Assembly: GCA_008921705.1 (NCBI GenBank)
Contig: VFFE01007644.1
Location: 2,004,871 to 2,068,870, forward strand
DNA from: Burhinus oedicnemus
Lineage: Eukaryota; Chordata; Aves; Charadriiformes; Burhinidae
Direction: 5' to 3'
DNA length: 64,000 nt
This document shows, one piece after another, positions 9,766-22,400 of this stretch. A program made the translations under genes and the position numbers. Each line of letters starts with the position of its first letter. Position 1 is the first letter of the stretch. The notes beneath the pieces are model-generated. The model was not told the origin of the DNA. It did no database searches and saw only the letters and a list, made by a program, of their open reading frames with translations.

Positions 9766-10790
9766 CGCTGCTGAGGAGGCCGGGGGCACTACGGGACGTG
9801 TTCCTCAGTAACAAAGCTCTTGGGGGAGATGCCAGCGGTTACGTGTGTTTCGAGGGCGGAGGTCTCACTCCCTCGTGGAGAAGGAGGCGCCTGGACGGGG
9901 TTTATATTTTCTTCTCTGGCCTGTCTGATTAGGCAGGAGGCAAGAGACCTGTGAGGTGATAGCAAAGGCTTCAGTGTAGGCTGCTGCATTCTTGTGTTGG
10001 AAAAAAATAATAAAACCATCCTGTATTTGTTATTTGTGTACTGCTTAGGAGTATGGAAATGACTATAGTGTGTTTCCAGTTGCTTGTTCTACAGAAGTCG
10101 TTCCCTATTTTTAATCATTATTTCCCCTCGTACAAATCTATGTAATTTTTGGCATGAGGAGACCAAAACTGCACGTGATAGATTGGTCAATGTAGATTAA
10201 TCTATACAAAACATGAAAAAGTTCATGAGGTTTTTTTACACGTTAACTCAAAATAGTTTTCTCTGCTCTTGAATATTAAGGTGTTTTCAGAAAACTATAA
10301 TTTTAGGTTCATGGTTTTTTGTGGTAATAGTCATCTCTGAGCTCATCACTGTATGTATACTTAAGAAGGCTTTTTCCCTTTGTGCATTTATCACATTTTT
10401 CTTACATGATTTAATCTACCATTTTATAGTGAGGCCCTTCTGGAGTTGTGCTGCCGACCTGCCTATTCTGCATAACCTGGAGTTGATGGTACAATTGGCC
10501 GTCTTCATGCTCTTTTGTCTGTGACAAGTATTGAGAGTCCGTCTGCTGCAGGGCCCTCTGTTGCCAAAGTTGATCCTTCCTTCTACTCTTATTTTAAGCA
10601 ATTGTTTATCCATTTAAGGATGTTTCGTTATATCCCCAGTTAATTTAATTTCTTAAATAGTATTTATACTACTGACAAATTTTGGAATTTGTAATGTGTT
10701 TTGACTGATTATGGATGTGTTTGTAAAACCTATTGGAAGTCTATGTCAGTGAATTGTGTTTTGATCAAGTGATGATTGTTCCCTTCTTAG
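9766..10790 (+). other. SYCP2: SYCP2 5' UTR exon and first intron
   Basis: Lies between the promoter island and the first coding exon. The non-coding exon must end within it, with candidate GT donors including one near 9953, but I cannot choose among them. The remainder is AT-rich intron ending in a CCCTTCTTAG acceptor at 10790. Confidence 0.5.
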
Positions 10791-10802
10791 GCAGCTGAGT
10801 AG

Positions 10803-10832
10803 ATGATTTGCAAAAATGGCAGCCAGGAATGA
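10803..10832 (+). CDS. Short upstream ORF overlapping the SYCP2 start codon
   Basis: ATG at 10803 opens a nine-codon frame that ends at TGA 10830-10832. It overlaps the SYCP2 start at 10816 in a different frame. The main ATG has a strong context (A at -3, G at +4). The uORF could damp translation of the main frame. Only the sequence supports it. Confidence 0.35.
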   Translation: MICKNGSQE

Positions 10833-13800
10833 GATGCAGGTATGTGCTTATAGACCAGAACATAACTATTGATTGCTTTAATTACTAGCTTAAAGCACTA
10901 AGCCTGGTATGTAGTTACAAGTAAAATTGGCAGTGTGGCAAAGAATGTGGTAGGAAAAAATTTTCCTTTCACATAGGTTAGTGCTATGTAGCTGGGTAGA
11001 AAGCAAGAGGAATTGGAAATTGTTATTGATAAAAGTAAATCATATGCATTTGACATACATGAATCAGGTGGGATGATACTTCAGACCAAAATACTAAAAT
11101 CTGGTTATAGTTGCTCTATAAAGAACAGAGTGGCAAAATAGTTGAGGAAAACGGTAGTCATCAAATATATTAATATATTTTAAAGTCACTAATAGATAAC
11201 TTAGAAATGCAAAATATTAAATGTACTAAGGAAGCGGTATTAGCACAGTGAGCACCTGTGTAAGCATTTATTTGTAATATGAGGAAAGAAAAACATTCAG
11301 TTAAGGAAGACTGGCAAATAATTAAAAACTCAGTGGAGAAGTATTGGCATGATTGATGTGTTGTCCTTTAGGTTCTACATTTAGTGATTTTATGATTCAG
11401 AACATTTGCTTAGAATGTCACAGATGATTGTGTAAAACCTATGTTAAATCTTGTTAAATCAGCATCATCATTAAGCATATAGTAATACAGTTGCTCTGTT
11501 GTCTTTTATTGTTGTCAGTTTGAAAAGTTAATTGATGAAGCCACAAGAAAAAAAGATTTCCAATTATTAGAACAATTCCTGGCAACAGAAGACTCTGAAA
11601 ATGTCTCTCACAAATGCAGCAAACAGATTGTCAACAAATTAGACAAGCTTCTGTGCCAGGTAATGTAATTGTTACATCAGAATCATCTATACTGTCATTG
11701 TAATAGTCTGAGAAAGATTCCCCCCCCCCATTTGGCTTGGTTTACATCAGCAGTTGATTTGAAAAACTGAAATAAAATTTAAGAATTAAATTTCCACTTC
11801 AAGTTGCAATTAAGGTGGCTTTTGAGAACAAAATCACATCTGGTTAGTTAAATACAGGTTCTTCTAGAAATGTATGCTAAAGCTTATGTTATAATTTCAA
11901 TTTCAGGAACTTGACAAACAAGAAGTCAAAAGCATTTCCACTTTGCTAAATTCTATTCAGAAATATGGGAAAAAAATCAGCATAGCAGGAGAAGATGGGC
12001 TCCCAGCAATGATAAAATACGGTCTTATTGGGAGGATAAGTATAACCATAAAACATAAGCGAATGTCTCAAAAAAAAAAAAAATCATGTCTAAATAATGC
12101 ATCAATGCTGAACAGCTTAGTATTCGATTTGGTCCTTGATTGTTTCAGAATTAGGAATGTCTTATAACTTTGCAACAAACATTATTCAGAGTTAAATGTT
12201 TTTGACAAGCAGCTACTTTTAAAGAAAGTTAATGGCAATGTCAGATGAGTGTTACTCAACTGCTTTAAAAAAATAAAAATGTGTGGTGATAACTTCATGC
12301 TTATATTCACACCTACAACCACACTTCATTCAGCCATTATCTGTTTTCAGCTGTTTTGTCTGTGATGGCAGTTGTAAAAGTAGATCTCCAGTTTTTCTGT
12401 TAGAAAGTCAGCTATAGAAATTATTTTCATTAGTTTGAAATCCCCTACGTTTGATTAGTGTGAGTGAAAAATTTCAGTCTTGAGGCTAAAGTACGGTCAG
12501 CAGCAGACTGATAACATTGTTGCTGTTTTAATCTTTGTGTAGTTTGTAAAACTTAACTATAATACATGCTATTGTCCTTTTTCGTGCTATTAAAATAGAT
12601 TTATTTTCCCTTTACATGGTTAATTGGTTTGAAAAGGTAAAAGGAATTTTGATCCTCAGAGGAAATGAAAAGAATGAAATGCTCACAAGTCTGGCTGAAG
12701 ATTTCTTCAACGTGTTGCTGGTAAAAATATATTGATAATGAAATACATTCTGTGTATTTGTCAAAATAATAATTCTTTAGTTGTTGAGCTAGTTTAGCAA
12801 CAAAAAGACTTTCAAATGTGTTTGTATTTAATATCCTTCTAAAGTTAATATTACAATGATTTCTGAAATAGGTCATAAGTCTTTTTGCATAGTTTGCCTG
12901 TATTCATACTCGTTTTCTGCTCATGATTAGCATCATGAAATAAAATTTAAAAAACCTAACAATGTAAATGTTCAGTGAACAAAAAAAAAATTAATCTTGG
13001 TCTAATTTTGATTACATAAATTACCCAGGATCCCAGGATTATAAGATCTGTGAGTTTTCTTCTGTTCATACAAATTTTTGTCTTTGGGGAAATAATTTAC
13101 ATAAATTTAACTGAAATATAATTTTGGGAAGCCACACTTGGTATTAGAAGTTGTCTTATATTCTTCATTAAAGATGAAATAATTTTAAAATCTTAAATGC
13201 TTTTTGATTACTTGCTTTAGGTGCATGTTACCTGATTTTTATGCTGTAATATTTACAGTTGCAAAATGGTGTATTTTGTTTTTTTTATTGTAGGCTATAT
13301 GTGATAGCAGACCTGAAGGTGAGCTTAAAAAAAGTATACACTAGATATGATAGTTAAAGTGTTCTGAAAGAGACATTTTAAAGTTATCAGTGTTAAAATA
13401 ACTCTTACTACTTGTGGAGCCGTCTTGAGGCAAGGTAATTCTGAGAAAAGCGTATGTAATGAGGATGGTAAAAAGTTTCTCCATCTAATGTAAATATGCC
13501 ACCGGATGTATCTACTTCAGCTCATAAGCTGTAACAGAAAAGGGCTTATCCTCAAGAGGGCTGTTCTGCGCACAAAGTGCTACATTTTTCATTCTTGTGA
13601 AAAAAGCTTGAATGTCAGTTGTAACTGTTTAATTTGAGGTTTCTCTGCTGACAGATTTCCTTGTAACTTGCTGATGTCAGTAATAAAAAAGCAAGATAGT
13701 TTCCTCAGAGATGGCAACTGAACGGAGTTTTTCCTGAGCGTTGTTTCTAAGCCACTGTCATAGCTCAGCATAGCACACTAGTTCTTTATTGACCTTGTTA

Positions 13801-16800
13801 TCATGAATATCACACTGCTCTTACCTTTCAGTAGGCAGAAAGTCACTACAGACCATTGTGCTGTCACGATCAAAATGAAAGATTCGTTTCCTTGTCCCTG
13901 GGAGGATAAATTCCAGGGTCTGAATTATATCTTGGAGACCTAAGTTATAGAATTGATCCAATCATATTTTTAAAATAATGATCTTGTGCCAAGGGGACTT
14001 ATGCAGTGATGCACAGGAATAGAAACATCATAAGGAGCCATATTTACTCTAAATTGAAGTAACTATTCTGTCGTACAATTAACCATGAAGCTTAAGGTGT
14101 TTATTTTTAAATATCAATAATCCTATATGGAAAGGAAGAGATACTGTATTTCTAAATTAAAATCAATCTTTTTCCAAATGCTGATGTGCACCCTAATAAC
14201 GCTCCTGATAACTTTTTAATTTAATTTTTTCCTGTTCATCAGGTAAAATGCAAATACTAGAAAACTTTGTTCTGAGAACATGTACCCTCATCGCTGATGT
14301 AAGAATTAGTATTTATGTTCAGCAAGAGGTAAACATTATTCTTCCTAAGCAACAGTTTTCTGTTTAGCGTTTTAACAGAGTTTGGGAAGATAGTAATTTA
14401 ACTGCACAGATGCTACAAAAAAAAGAAACTGTTGTAGTGCTGTAGTATCAGAAGGATGATTTAATGTTTCTCTGGGAATGTTTGTTGTCGTTTCTGTGTT
14501 GGGGGTTGGGTTTTTTCAGATTACTGACCTATAATTTTTGGTTTTGACAGTAAATTACAAAACAGCAGTATTAAGATTCTGATGAGAAAGCTGTATAAAA
14601 GTGTAGGAAATAATATGCTCTTTTACAACTGCTGTAAAAAGGAGTAAGATTGTTGGTTGTAAATTCTTTAGATACTTGCAGGAAATTTGTATACCTTCTG
14701 GTATACTGCAAATTTCTCCTATTTATTTTAGTAATCTCAGGTTGTCAGGTGTTTCTTCCTCTCTGAAGAAAGGGAAAGTTACAAAAAAAAGTCTTCTGTA
14801 AAGGCTACATCCCCAAAAGAAAGCCTTTTTAATGCAAATTTAAGGTATAATTTAGCTCAGCAGTTGACTGCAGACAGAACTCTAGCTTTGAAAGTATTTT
14901 TTCTATATTTAAACCTACAAATAAGAAACATAATCCTTTAACAACTGATGTTCACATTAAAGCTAATGTAATTTATTGAAATTGAGATAGTTATATTAAG
15001 ATAAATACCATTGAAGGTCAGATAGAACTCATTGTCTTTTCTTGTTTTGCAATTATTTAAGCATGTTATTTTCTTTGGTGGTATGAAATATATTATAAGG
15101 GCCCAAAATAAGAATAACAATTTATTTTATATTTCATCTTACTCCCTTTTTCCCCGCTCTTCTTAGGTAGTAAGAAAACTTAATTTAATGCTTGACAACA
15201 TGCCTCGAGATGCCAGGAAAAAGATATTTTCCACAAAGGAAATGTTACTTGCCATGTAAATAATCTTCAATATAATTTTTGTATCATTACATCATTCACA
15301 TAGCTGGGAAGGCAATTTACACTAAGGCTGTTTATCATGTGTGCAGATTGGTCCCTGTTTAATTCACTTTTGCATTTGCTATTGTGTTGCCAGGGGTAGT
15401 GGCTGTGGGCAGGTATTCTCATGGGTTATTCTCCATTACAAGCCTAAATTTACCTCTTTCCCGATCTGGGTTAGGCTTCTTGTCCCAGTTGTCTTAAAAT
15501 AATTAAACTCGTATTTGTAAGAATGTGTGTAAAGCACAGTGAATCAGTTACTGGAAGAACATGGTATTCACATTGGGAATTTTTTTTTTTTTTTACAGTA
15601 TTTCAAAAACGGAATAGAGTAAAAATTATATATATGAGGTGATTCACTTCCCCAGTAGTACTTTCAGATGTATATCCTTAGCATAACAGAATTACCCCTT
15701 TGAAGTCTCATAGTTTAGTGGAATCAGGGTTTGTCTCATACGTTGAAAGCTTGTCATTAACTAAACTTTTTTCCTATGCTTTGTGTTGCTGTCATATTTT
15801 GCTGAAATATTACTTTGTTTGGCAGGAGTGACATGGGGAGGAGGATTTTGGATGCTGGAGGTGAGTATGGGACTTAATAAACAATTTAGTATAGAGCTTT
15901 TTAAAAATTACATGCAAACCAATTAAAAATCCAGAGAAGAAATTTAGATGCTGCAGAATGTTGCAATTACAGTCCTCTGAAAAATACAGATACTGCATGA
16001 AAACGATCTGCAAACTGGAATGTTTCAGATGTATGCAGTGTATGCCTAGGTCTTTGAAGTTTTCAGCCATTTTCTTCTCTAGAATGTAAGTTTTGAAATA
16101 GCAAAAGCTCCTAAGGAAGTCAGTCTCTGAGGATAGTAAACTGCAAGCCATGTTTAGTAGTGCTATAACTTCTCTCAGGGAGCACTTTGGTATCCAACAA
16201 TTTCCTGGTTCAGACAGGTGCAAGCTGAAAACTCTTTATCTCTTGCTTATATGCCTCGTGTTGCTCTGACATTCCTTGAAAGTTTGGTTGAAATTTCACT
16301 TTGAAACATGAGTTGTTTAGTCATCCTTATTTCCTTAGTTCTTTATCTATTTATCCTTTATGGGTTACGTATTGGGTTATAATGTGGTACCTAATTTGAA
16401 ACGTTCAGCACTGCTTATACCAGTTTCCCACATAATAATATCTTTTTCACATCAGTAGTATCTTTAAAACTACTATTCCTGTAAAATGTTTTGTGTTGTA
16501 GACTATGACCTGCAAGTAGCCATAACGGAAGCTTTGTGCAGAATGATATCAGAGAGACAAAGAGGAGAACTGGCGTGCCAGTGGTTTTCCATGGAGTTTG
16601 TGTCCAGTGCATTTAAAGCAATTAAAGATTCTGAGTTTGAAACAGTTAAGTCATATGAAAAATATTTCCAGGGAGGGAAACTGCTATTTTACAATTCTTT
16701 AAGAAATTTCTGTGTTTTAATAGGATTGCAGAAAATTTCTTAACCAGGTGAATGGCATGCTTGGAGACAAAAGAAGGTAAAAATGAACTTCTTAAAGTTA

Positions 16801-19437
16801 ATATTATTTTCTTTTTTGGATTTTATGGCTGTTCATCAGGAGGAACCTTTGTATGCCAAAAACTGGTTTGGGGAAACTCTGAATTAAAATAATACAAGCA
16901 AATACAAATAAGACTAATATTGCTGTGGTATAAAGTGAAGGAACCACACAGAGTTACAATATTTTTAAAATATTAAAGAAATTGAGTAATACCATACATT
17001 GTCGCTGATACTACCTTCTCTATCAAGATGTTAATTTTATGTAATTCTCATATTTGGAAAAAAGACAAACATAATGTATGTTTCAGATTATTAGATAACA
17101 GCTTGAAGAAACCGTTCACTAAATAAAGAACATCCGTTTGAAAAGGTTCTTAATGTAAAGCATATGTTACACTTCCTTTAATAAATGCTTATAAGCAGCT
17201 AGTTTTTGTATTCTCTTTAGTTTTGTTGCAGAATCCTGAGATGCTCGTTAATTCAGTAAATGTATCATCTCAGAATAGCTAGTGATCTCTTGGTATATAT
17301 TCCTTTATTGATTTGGGATATTTATGCTGAGATAATGATCAATGAGAATATTGGTTAGAGAAATAGGACACGAAAAGGAAGAGAAAATGCGAGTTTTTTT
17401 CATATCTGTATGATCACGTGCTCTGCATATTACTTTTATATGTCATGACAGCAAAGAGATTGTCTGGTATGTCTTTATATCAGGTGTATATTCAATTTGA
17501 ATACCATTCTTAAAATATCAGCATATAAGCTAGCAGTATGAATGTAGTGACAAGAGGTCTGAGGCCACTGCTTTAATTGCGAGGATATATAAAATTTCAT
17601 GTTACCTCCTTTGGGGAAGAAGTGCAGTCAAGCGACTGCTCTTCTGATTGCTGTGATCTCTTAGTCTCTAAAGCACACAAGTTTTGTGCTGAAAACACAA
17701 TCCTGTTGCTGTGTTCAAATATGCAAAATTTAATTACAGCATTTTAGGATACCTGACAAAATATCCTTTTCTTACAGGGTTTTTACATATCCATGTTTAT
17801 CAGCAGCTCTTGATAAATATGAGGTAAGTTAGAGGCTTAATCATATATCCCCAGATTTTCATTTTTGCAGCTGAAGAAGTTCTTTGCCTTCTACTTAAGA
17901 AAAAATAAGGATCAAGTAAGAATTTTTTTTTTTTTCAAGAAATATACAGATGTGCATGTAGTTAAAGTTTGTCAAACTGTAACACAAAGCCTGTTAGCTG
18001 GTATAAATCATTGCTCTCAGCTCTTACTCTTTTATCTTAATTTTTTTGTTTTAGCTACAGATACCATTGGATGAAAATCTTGAAGAATTTTGGATTGATT
18101 TCAATGTTGGTAGCAGAAGTATATCTTTCTATGTGGCAGCAGACGATACAGTAAGCTAATTTTTGTCTGTCGTACTAGATTGTTCTGAGGCAGTAGGTAC
18201 ACACTCTTTCAAGTGTGTCAAATTTGTTTTCCCACGTCAATATGTGGAAGTTATGCATGCATCTATAGTGCGAGGAGGAGGGGAAGTAATTAGATTTAGT
18301 GTACATACTTAGATCAAACAATTTCAAAGTAATGACTTCCTAATACTGTTTGCGAAAAGTTTAAAATATTCACGCATGGACAAGAAGCCATTTACAAAAT
18401 TGCAGTTATGATTTTTGTAGATGAGACTCAACTGTTTAGCTTAATGTCTCTACCAAAGCTCTTCTGAAACGCTGTTTGCTATTGTAAATGAAGCACGTGT
18501 TCCTTGTCGCTTCTTATCACAGAGGATTTAAAAAGTTGAAAGAAGTCCTCACTGAATAACTTTCTGATCACTGCACTTCATTTAATTGTAACATAATGCT
18601 TTTCTATCTTTAAAATATGCATTTTTTCATATAAGGATCATCAGTGGGAAACAGTCATTATACCAGAAGAAGAGGTAGACCTATACAGCCTTGAAGGTAT
18701 TGGGACTCAAAAACCTGACCTTTTGTTACGCACTGTAATGTGTTAGTGTGTGTCCTGGTTCTTGTAACTTGGATTTTCAAGTTGATCATTGATCCTAAAG
18801 TACTGACTCAATTCTCAGCAAAGCAATAATCCCAGTTAAAATATTACAGGTACTGTTTTTATTGGATAAAATTGCACTGCAGTTACATTTGCGTTTTAGG
18901 CACGCAGGTGGTGATTTTATTAAAATAATTTTTAAAAAATGTCTTACAGTGTTTTCAGTGCAAAATAAGACATAAGACAATGACATTTAATAATATTTCT
19001 TTTAAAGTAGTTAGGATAGTTTTGTAAATACCTATAATTTGTCTGCAGCTGTAGTAAACAACCTTCAAAGAAAATTCTGCAGACTAAAATACAGAATAAG
19101 TATTTCTAAAATATTGAATCTTTAATTATTTCACTAATAAAATAGATTGGAGGTTAGAGTGAATTAAATAAAACACAGATCTTAATAGCTGAACTGAAGA
19201 ATACAAGTAAGTTTCATGTATTTACAAACATTATATAAGAGCTGTTTAATTGTAATGAAACTACTTTTCAAATTTTGTTTTTGTCCAGAAAAAGATTCAA
19301 AGAAATTACTAACAATAGATTTGAAAAGCCGAATGAACGTGGGTAGTCAAGAAGGAGAGAAATTTTTTTTATATTTTGATTCTATTTTGGAAATAAAAGA
19401 TGTAACCAGAAAGATTTATGGATTAAGTAAATGTAAG
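10816..19437 (+). CDS. SYCP2: SYCP2 exons 1-14: ARM-like and Spt16M-like domains
   Basis: Coding exons: 10816-10839, 11519-11659, 11907-12035, 12616-12720, 13294-13318, 14243-14328, 15167-15255, 15826-15860, 16502-16644, 16724-16776, 17778-17823, 18055-18150, 18636-18696, 19289-19437. They encode residues 1-394, the most conserved part. Landmarks are DKMPQDARK-like [49 protein letters not shown] and [12 protein letters not shown]. This globular half is known from structures of mammalian SYCP2 as an ARM-like repeat domain plus a pleckstrin-type Spt16M-like domain, and is thought to help dock the axis on chromatin. The shortest exon is the 24-nt first coding segment. Confidence 0.95.
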
Positions 19438-22400
19438 GTAAGATTTAAACACCTTTTTGAATAGTTTTTAATTGATTCAAAATAAATGTCTCATTGCCAT
19501 ATAAATGTTGTTATAGCTGTGATTAGTGGTACGTATTTATACCAAGAGTTTCTGATTAGCATCACCATGACAGAACAGCATTTCTCCCATAATATGTTAA
19601 GCTTTGGTAAAGATGTCTAGTAAGATTTAAAACTAATTGCAACAAAAATTAACTGGCTGGAAAGGGATTGCCATAGCTTAAAGTCAAATTTTGCATATAT
19701 AATTGTCCAGAAATGCAAGAACTGGATGCTTACAAGGATTTCAGAACTTATTCATTAGCTATCCCATTTTGCAATACACTTACCGCTCTTATGAATTTAC
19801 TCATTTAGTAAAAAAAAATTTTAGCAAGCCATAGCTTACTCCTTACTGCTTGTAACAAACTACTTTGACCTGAACTCTGGCTGAGAAACTTGTGAGGAAT
19901 GGGACTGCTGTGAACTTGTAGAATCTATTTTCCCCTATAACCTGATTTCAGACACTTATGATCTCCGACTTAAGTATTTTCATTCTATTTCTTGTTTAAA
20001 AAAAATGAGCAGTGTATATTTTACATAGATGGTTACCCACTTTGTAGGGCTTTAGTAAGAAGCAGTCTGCATCAGTTGCCAAAACATCTGTACACGTCGT
20101 CTTTGATGAAAGCGGATCGCAGGTATTTTACTTCAATATACTGAGATTATTGTTTTCTTGGTTTTTATGTTTAGTCTGATTATTAGCTAATTTATGATCG
20201 TTCACTATAAAAACAAGGACTTTTAAATGCCAGTAAGTAAAGATAACTCTAAAACAAGTTAAGTGATTTCTAGTACGTATGTATTATGTATTTGGGGAGA
20301 GAATAATATGAATATCCAAATCATAGAATAGGTCAGACAAATACAGACAGGGAAGGTTCTTCTGTGTGAATTGTGATTTGGTAACCCATCCTTGTTAGCG
20401 AAAATAATAGTTGTGTTGGATGCTTTTCAAACTAGAAGTATATAAGCTCAGAAGTTTATCAAAATCTACAGTGAGGAATGCGTTTCATAAGTTAAAAACG
20501 TTGTGCTGTGTGTGTTTGTATAAATATGAAACATAATAAAATCCAGATATTAAATAATTTTTTTAAAAAATCCAAAATATCACATAGGTTCTGGTACCAG
20601 AAAGTCAGTTGTCACCATGTTTGGAAAAAAAATCTGAAGAGGAGGAGAAACTCAGTAAGTACAAAACCCAGCAACTTCCTGGAACTTTGAAGACTCTGAA
20701 TAAAAATAAAAATCAACAAAAATGCAGAGATGGTTCCTCCAAGGTAAGTAGGATTATCAAACCAGAAAAGAGTACATTAGAAGTCAGTTAAAAATGTATC
20801 ATATTTTATAATATAAAACCCCTGTTATTTTACAGTTGGAATTTAATTAATACAGGGTTTGATTGATTGTTTCTCTTATGACTTCATGCTAAGCTACATA
20901 AATCCCTTTTCAAAAAAGTTTCTCACTATCATGTATTTTGAAACTATAACAATGGGACAAAAACAAAAAGCAGTTGTTAAAGTTCTTAGATCATTATGCT
21001 CTTGAGAATTCTCTTTAAAGAGAAATGTTTTCAAGACATGCTTAGATCTCTTACGATATGCGCGTATCTAGTATAGCCTCTGGAGACTTACTAATGATCA
21101 GCAATAGTAATAGCTGTAATTAGAGACAAGTCCTACAGGCTTGGCATTCACAACGACTGATGATAACAAAAAAACATGTGGTTGTCAAGATGAATCCTGT
21201 CTCCTCGTTATTCAAATCACAATGTCATGGGACTGCTTCTATGCATAGCTGATTCTCTGGTTTAAACTGAGAGGAGCCACATTCGTTAACCCTGGTGTTT
21301 CTTTTGCCACACAGTCACTCTAAAGTTATAAAGGTATGGTGGTTATATGAGGACTAACTACAGAGACGCTAGGGATGGGGGAATAGATGAAGCAGTGTCA
21401 CTGTGTCTTCATCGTGCAACAGAGATGCAGTGCATGTCTTGCTAGCAGTAGTCTAGTAAACGTGGTTTATAGCTGATGTGCTGGCTTTGCAGAAACTCAT
21501 GGGAATCATCTTGCTTCCTTTGATTGTTAATGAGAGACAGGATTTGTTCATGCTCTATTGAATTAATTTAGAAAACAACAATCACTCATCTCAGTTTAAA
21601 AACATTAGTTTGAAGTAGTATATAATTCAAGTATTCTGGTGAACTTTCTCTAAGAAGGGAACTGCATAAAAATCACATTACGTTGATACGTGCAGCAACA
21701 GCAATTGACATTCCAATAATAGAAAGTGGTAAAAGACTCTTGGAAATAGATTTTTTTTTTTTTTCTAAAATCTTGTGTTGTCATCCTTAAATCTGTGTAT
21801 TATGGTCAAGTTTTTTCCTGTTCCCCAAGATAACTACATCTTGTAAAAGGAAAGTGTCCGAAGCATCCATGCTTATTCCTGGAACTACCAGATTTTCCAC
21901 AAGGAGTCCACTGGTATTTGTCAGCACATGTATGTTTACAGGTACTTTCAGAGTAAAAATATGTTCTAAATCATCTTTGAAATGCAAGCATGAACTGTGA
22001 TCTTTTGCAGAGCTGGAAATGAAAAGTAGACCTTATAAAATCTCGCTAGCAGGTGCTTTAAACTTGAAATTTTTATACTGCACCACTTGCTACTGGTCCA
22101 TAGACATGACGTAGGATAGTACCTGCACACGCATTCCAAACAGCTGAAAGCCACCTACTGTTTTTACTGCTGCTGTCAGTCAGCTGTTTGTGCTGGACAA
22201 GCTAAGAAGTCAGCAATCGATTAGAAGACCTAAGACATAGGTGTTTCTTCATCTCTCTCCTCATATGCTCTTGGCTTAAAGAATTCTCAGCAGATAGTCC
22301 TTTTATAGCAGTTGCAGTGGAAAATCAGCAATCTCCAATGTGTACATCTATCGCTTGCATTTTACTCTTTTCTAGAAACTGCATGTGTTTCTTCAATGGG

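Noticed and set aside
20321..20365. Reverse CR1-like string TCATAGAATAGG
   Set aside because: Only about a dozen bases resemble the CR1 tail and no body is present.
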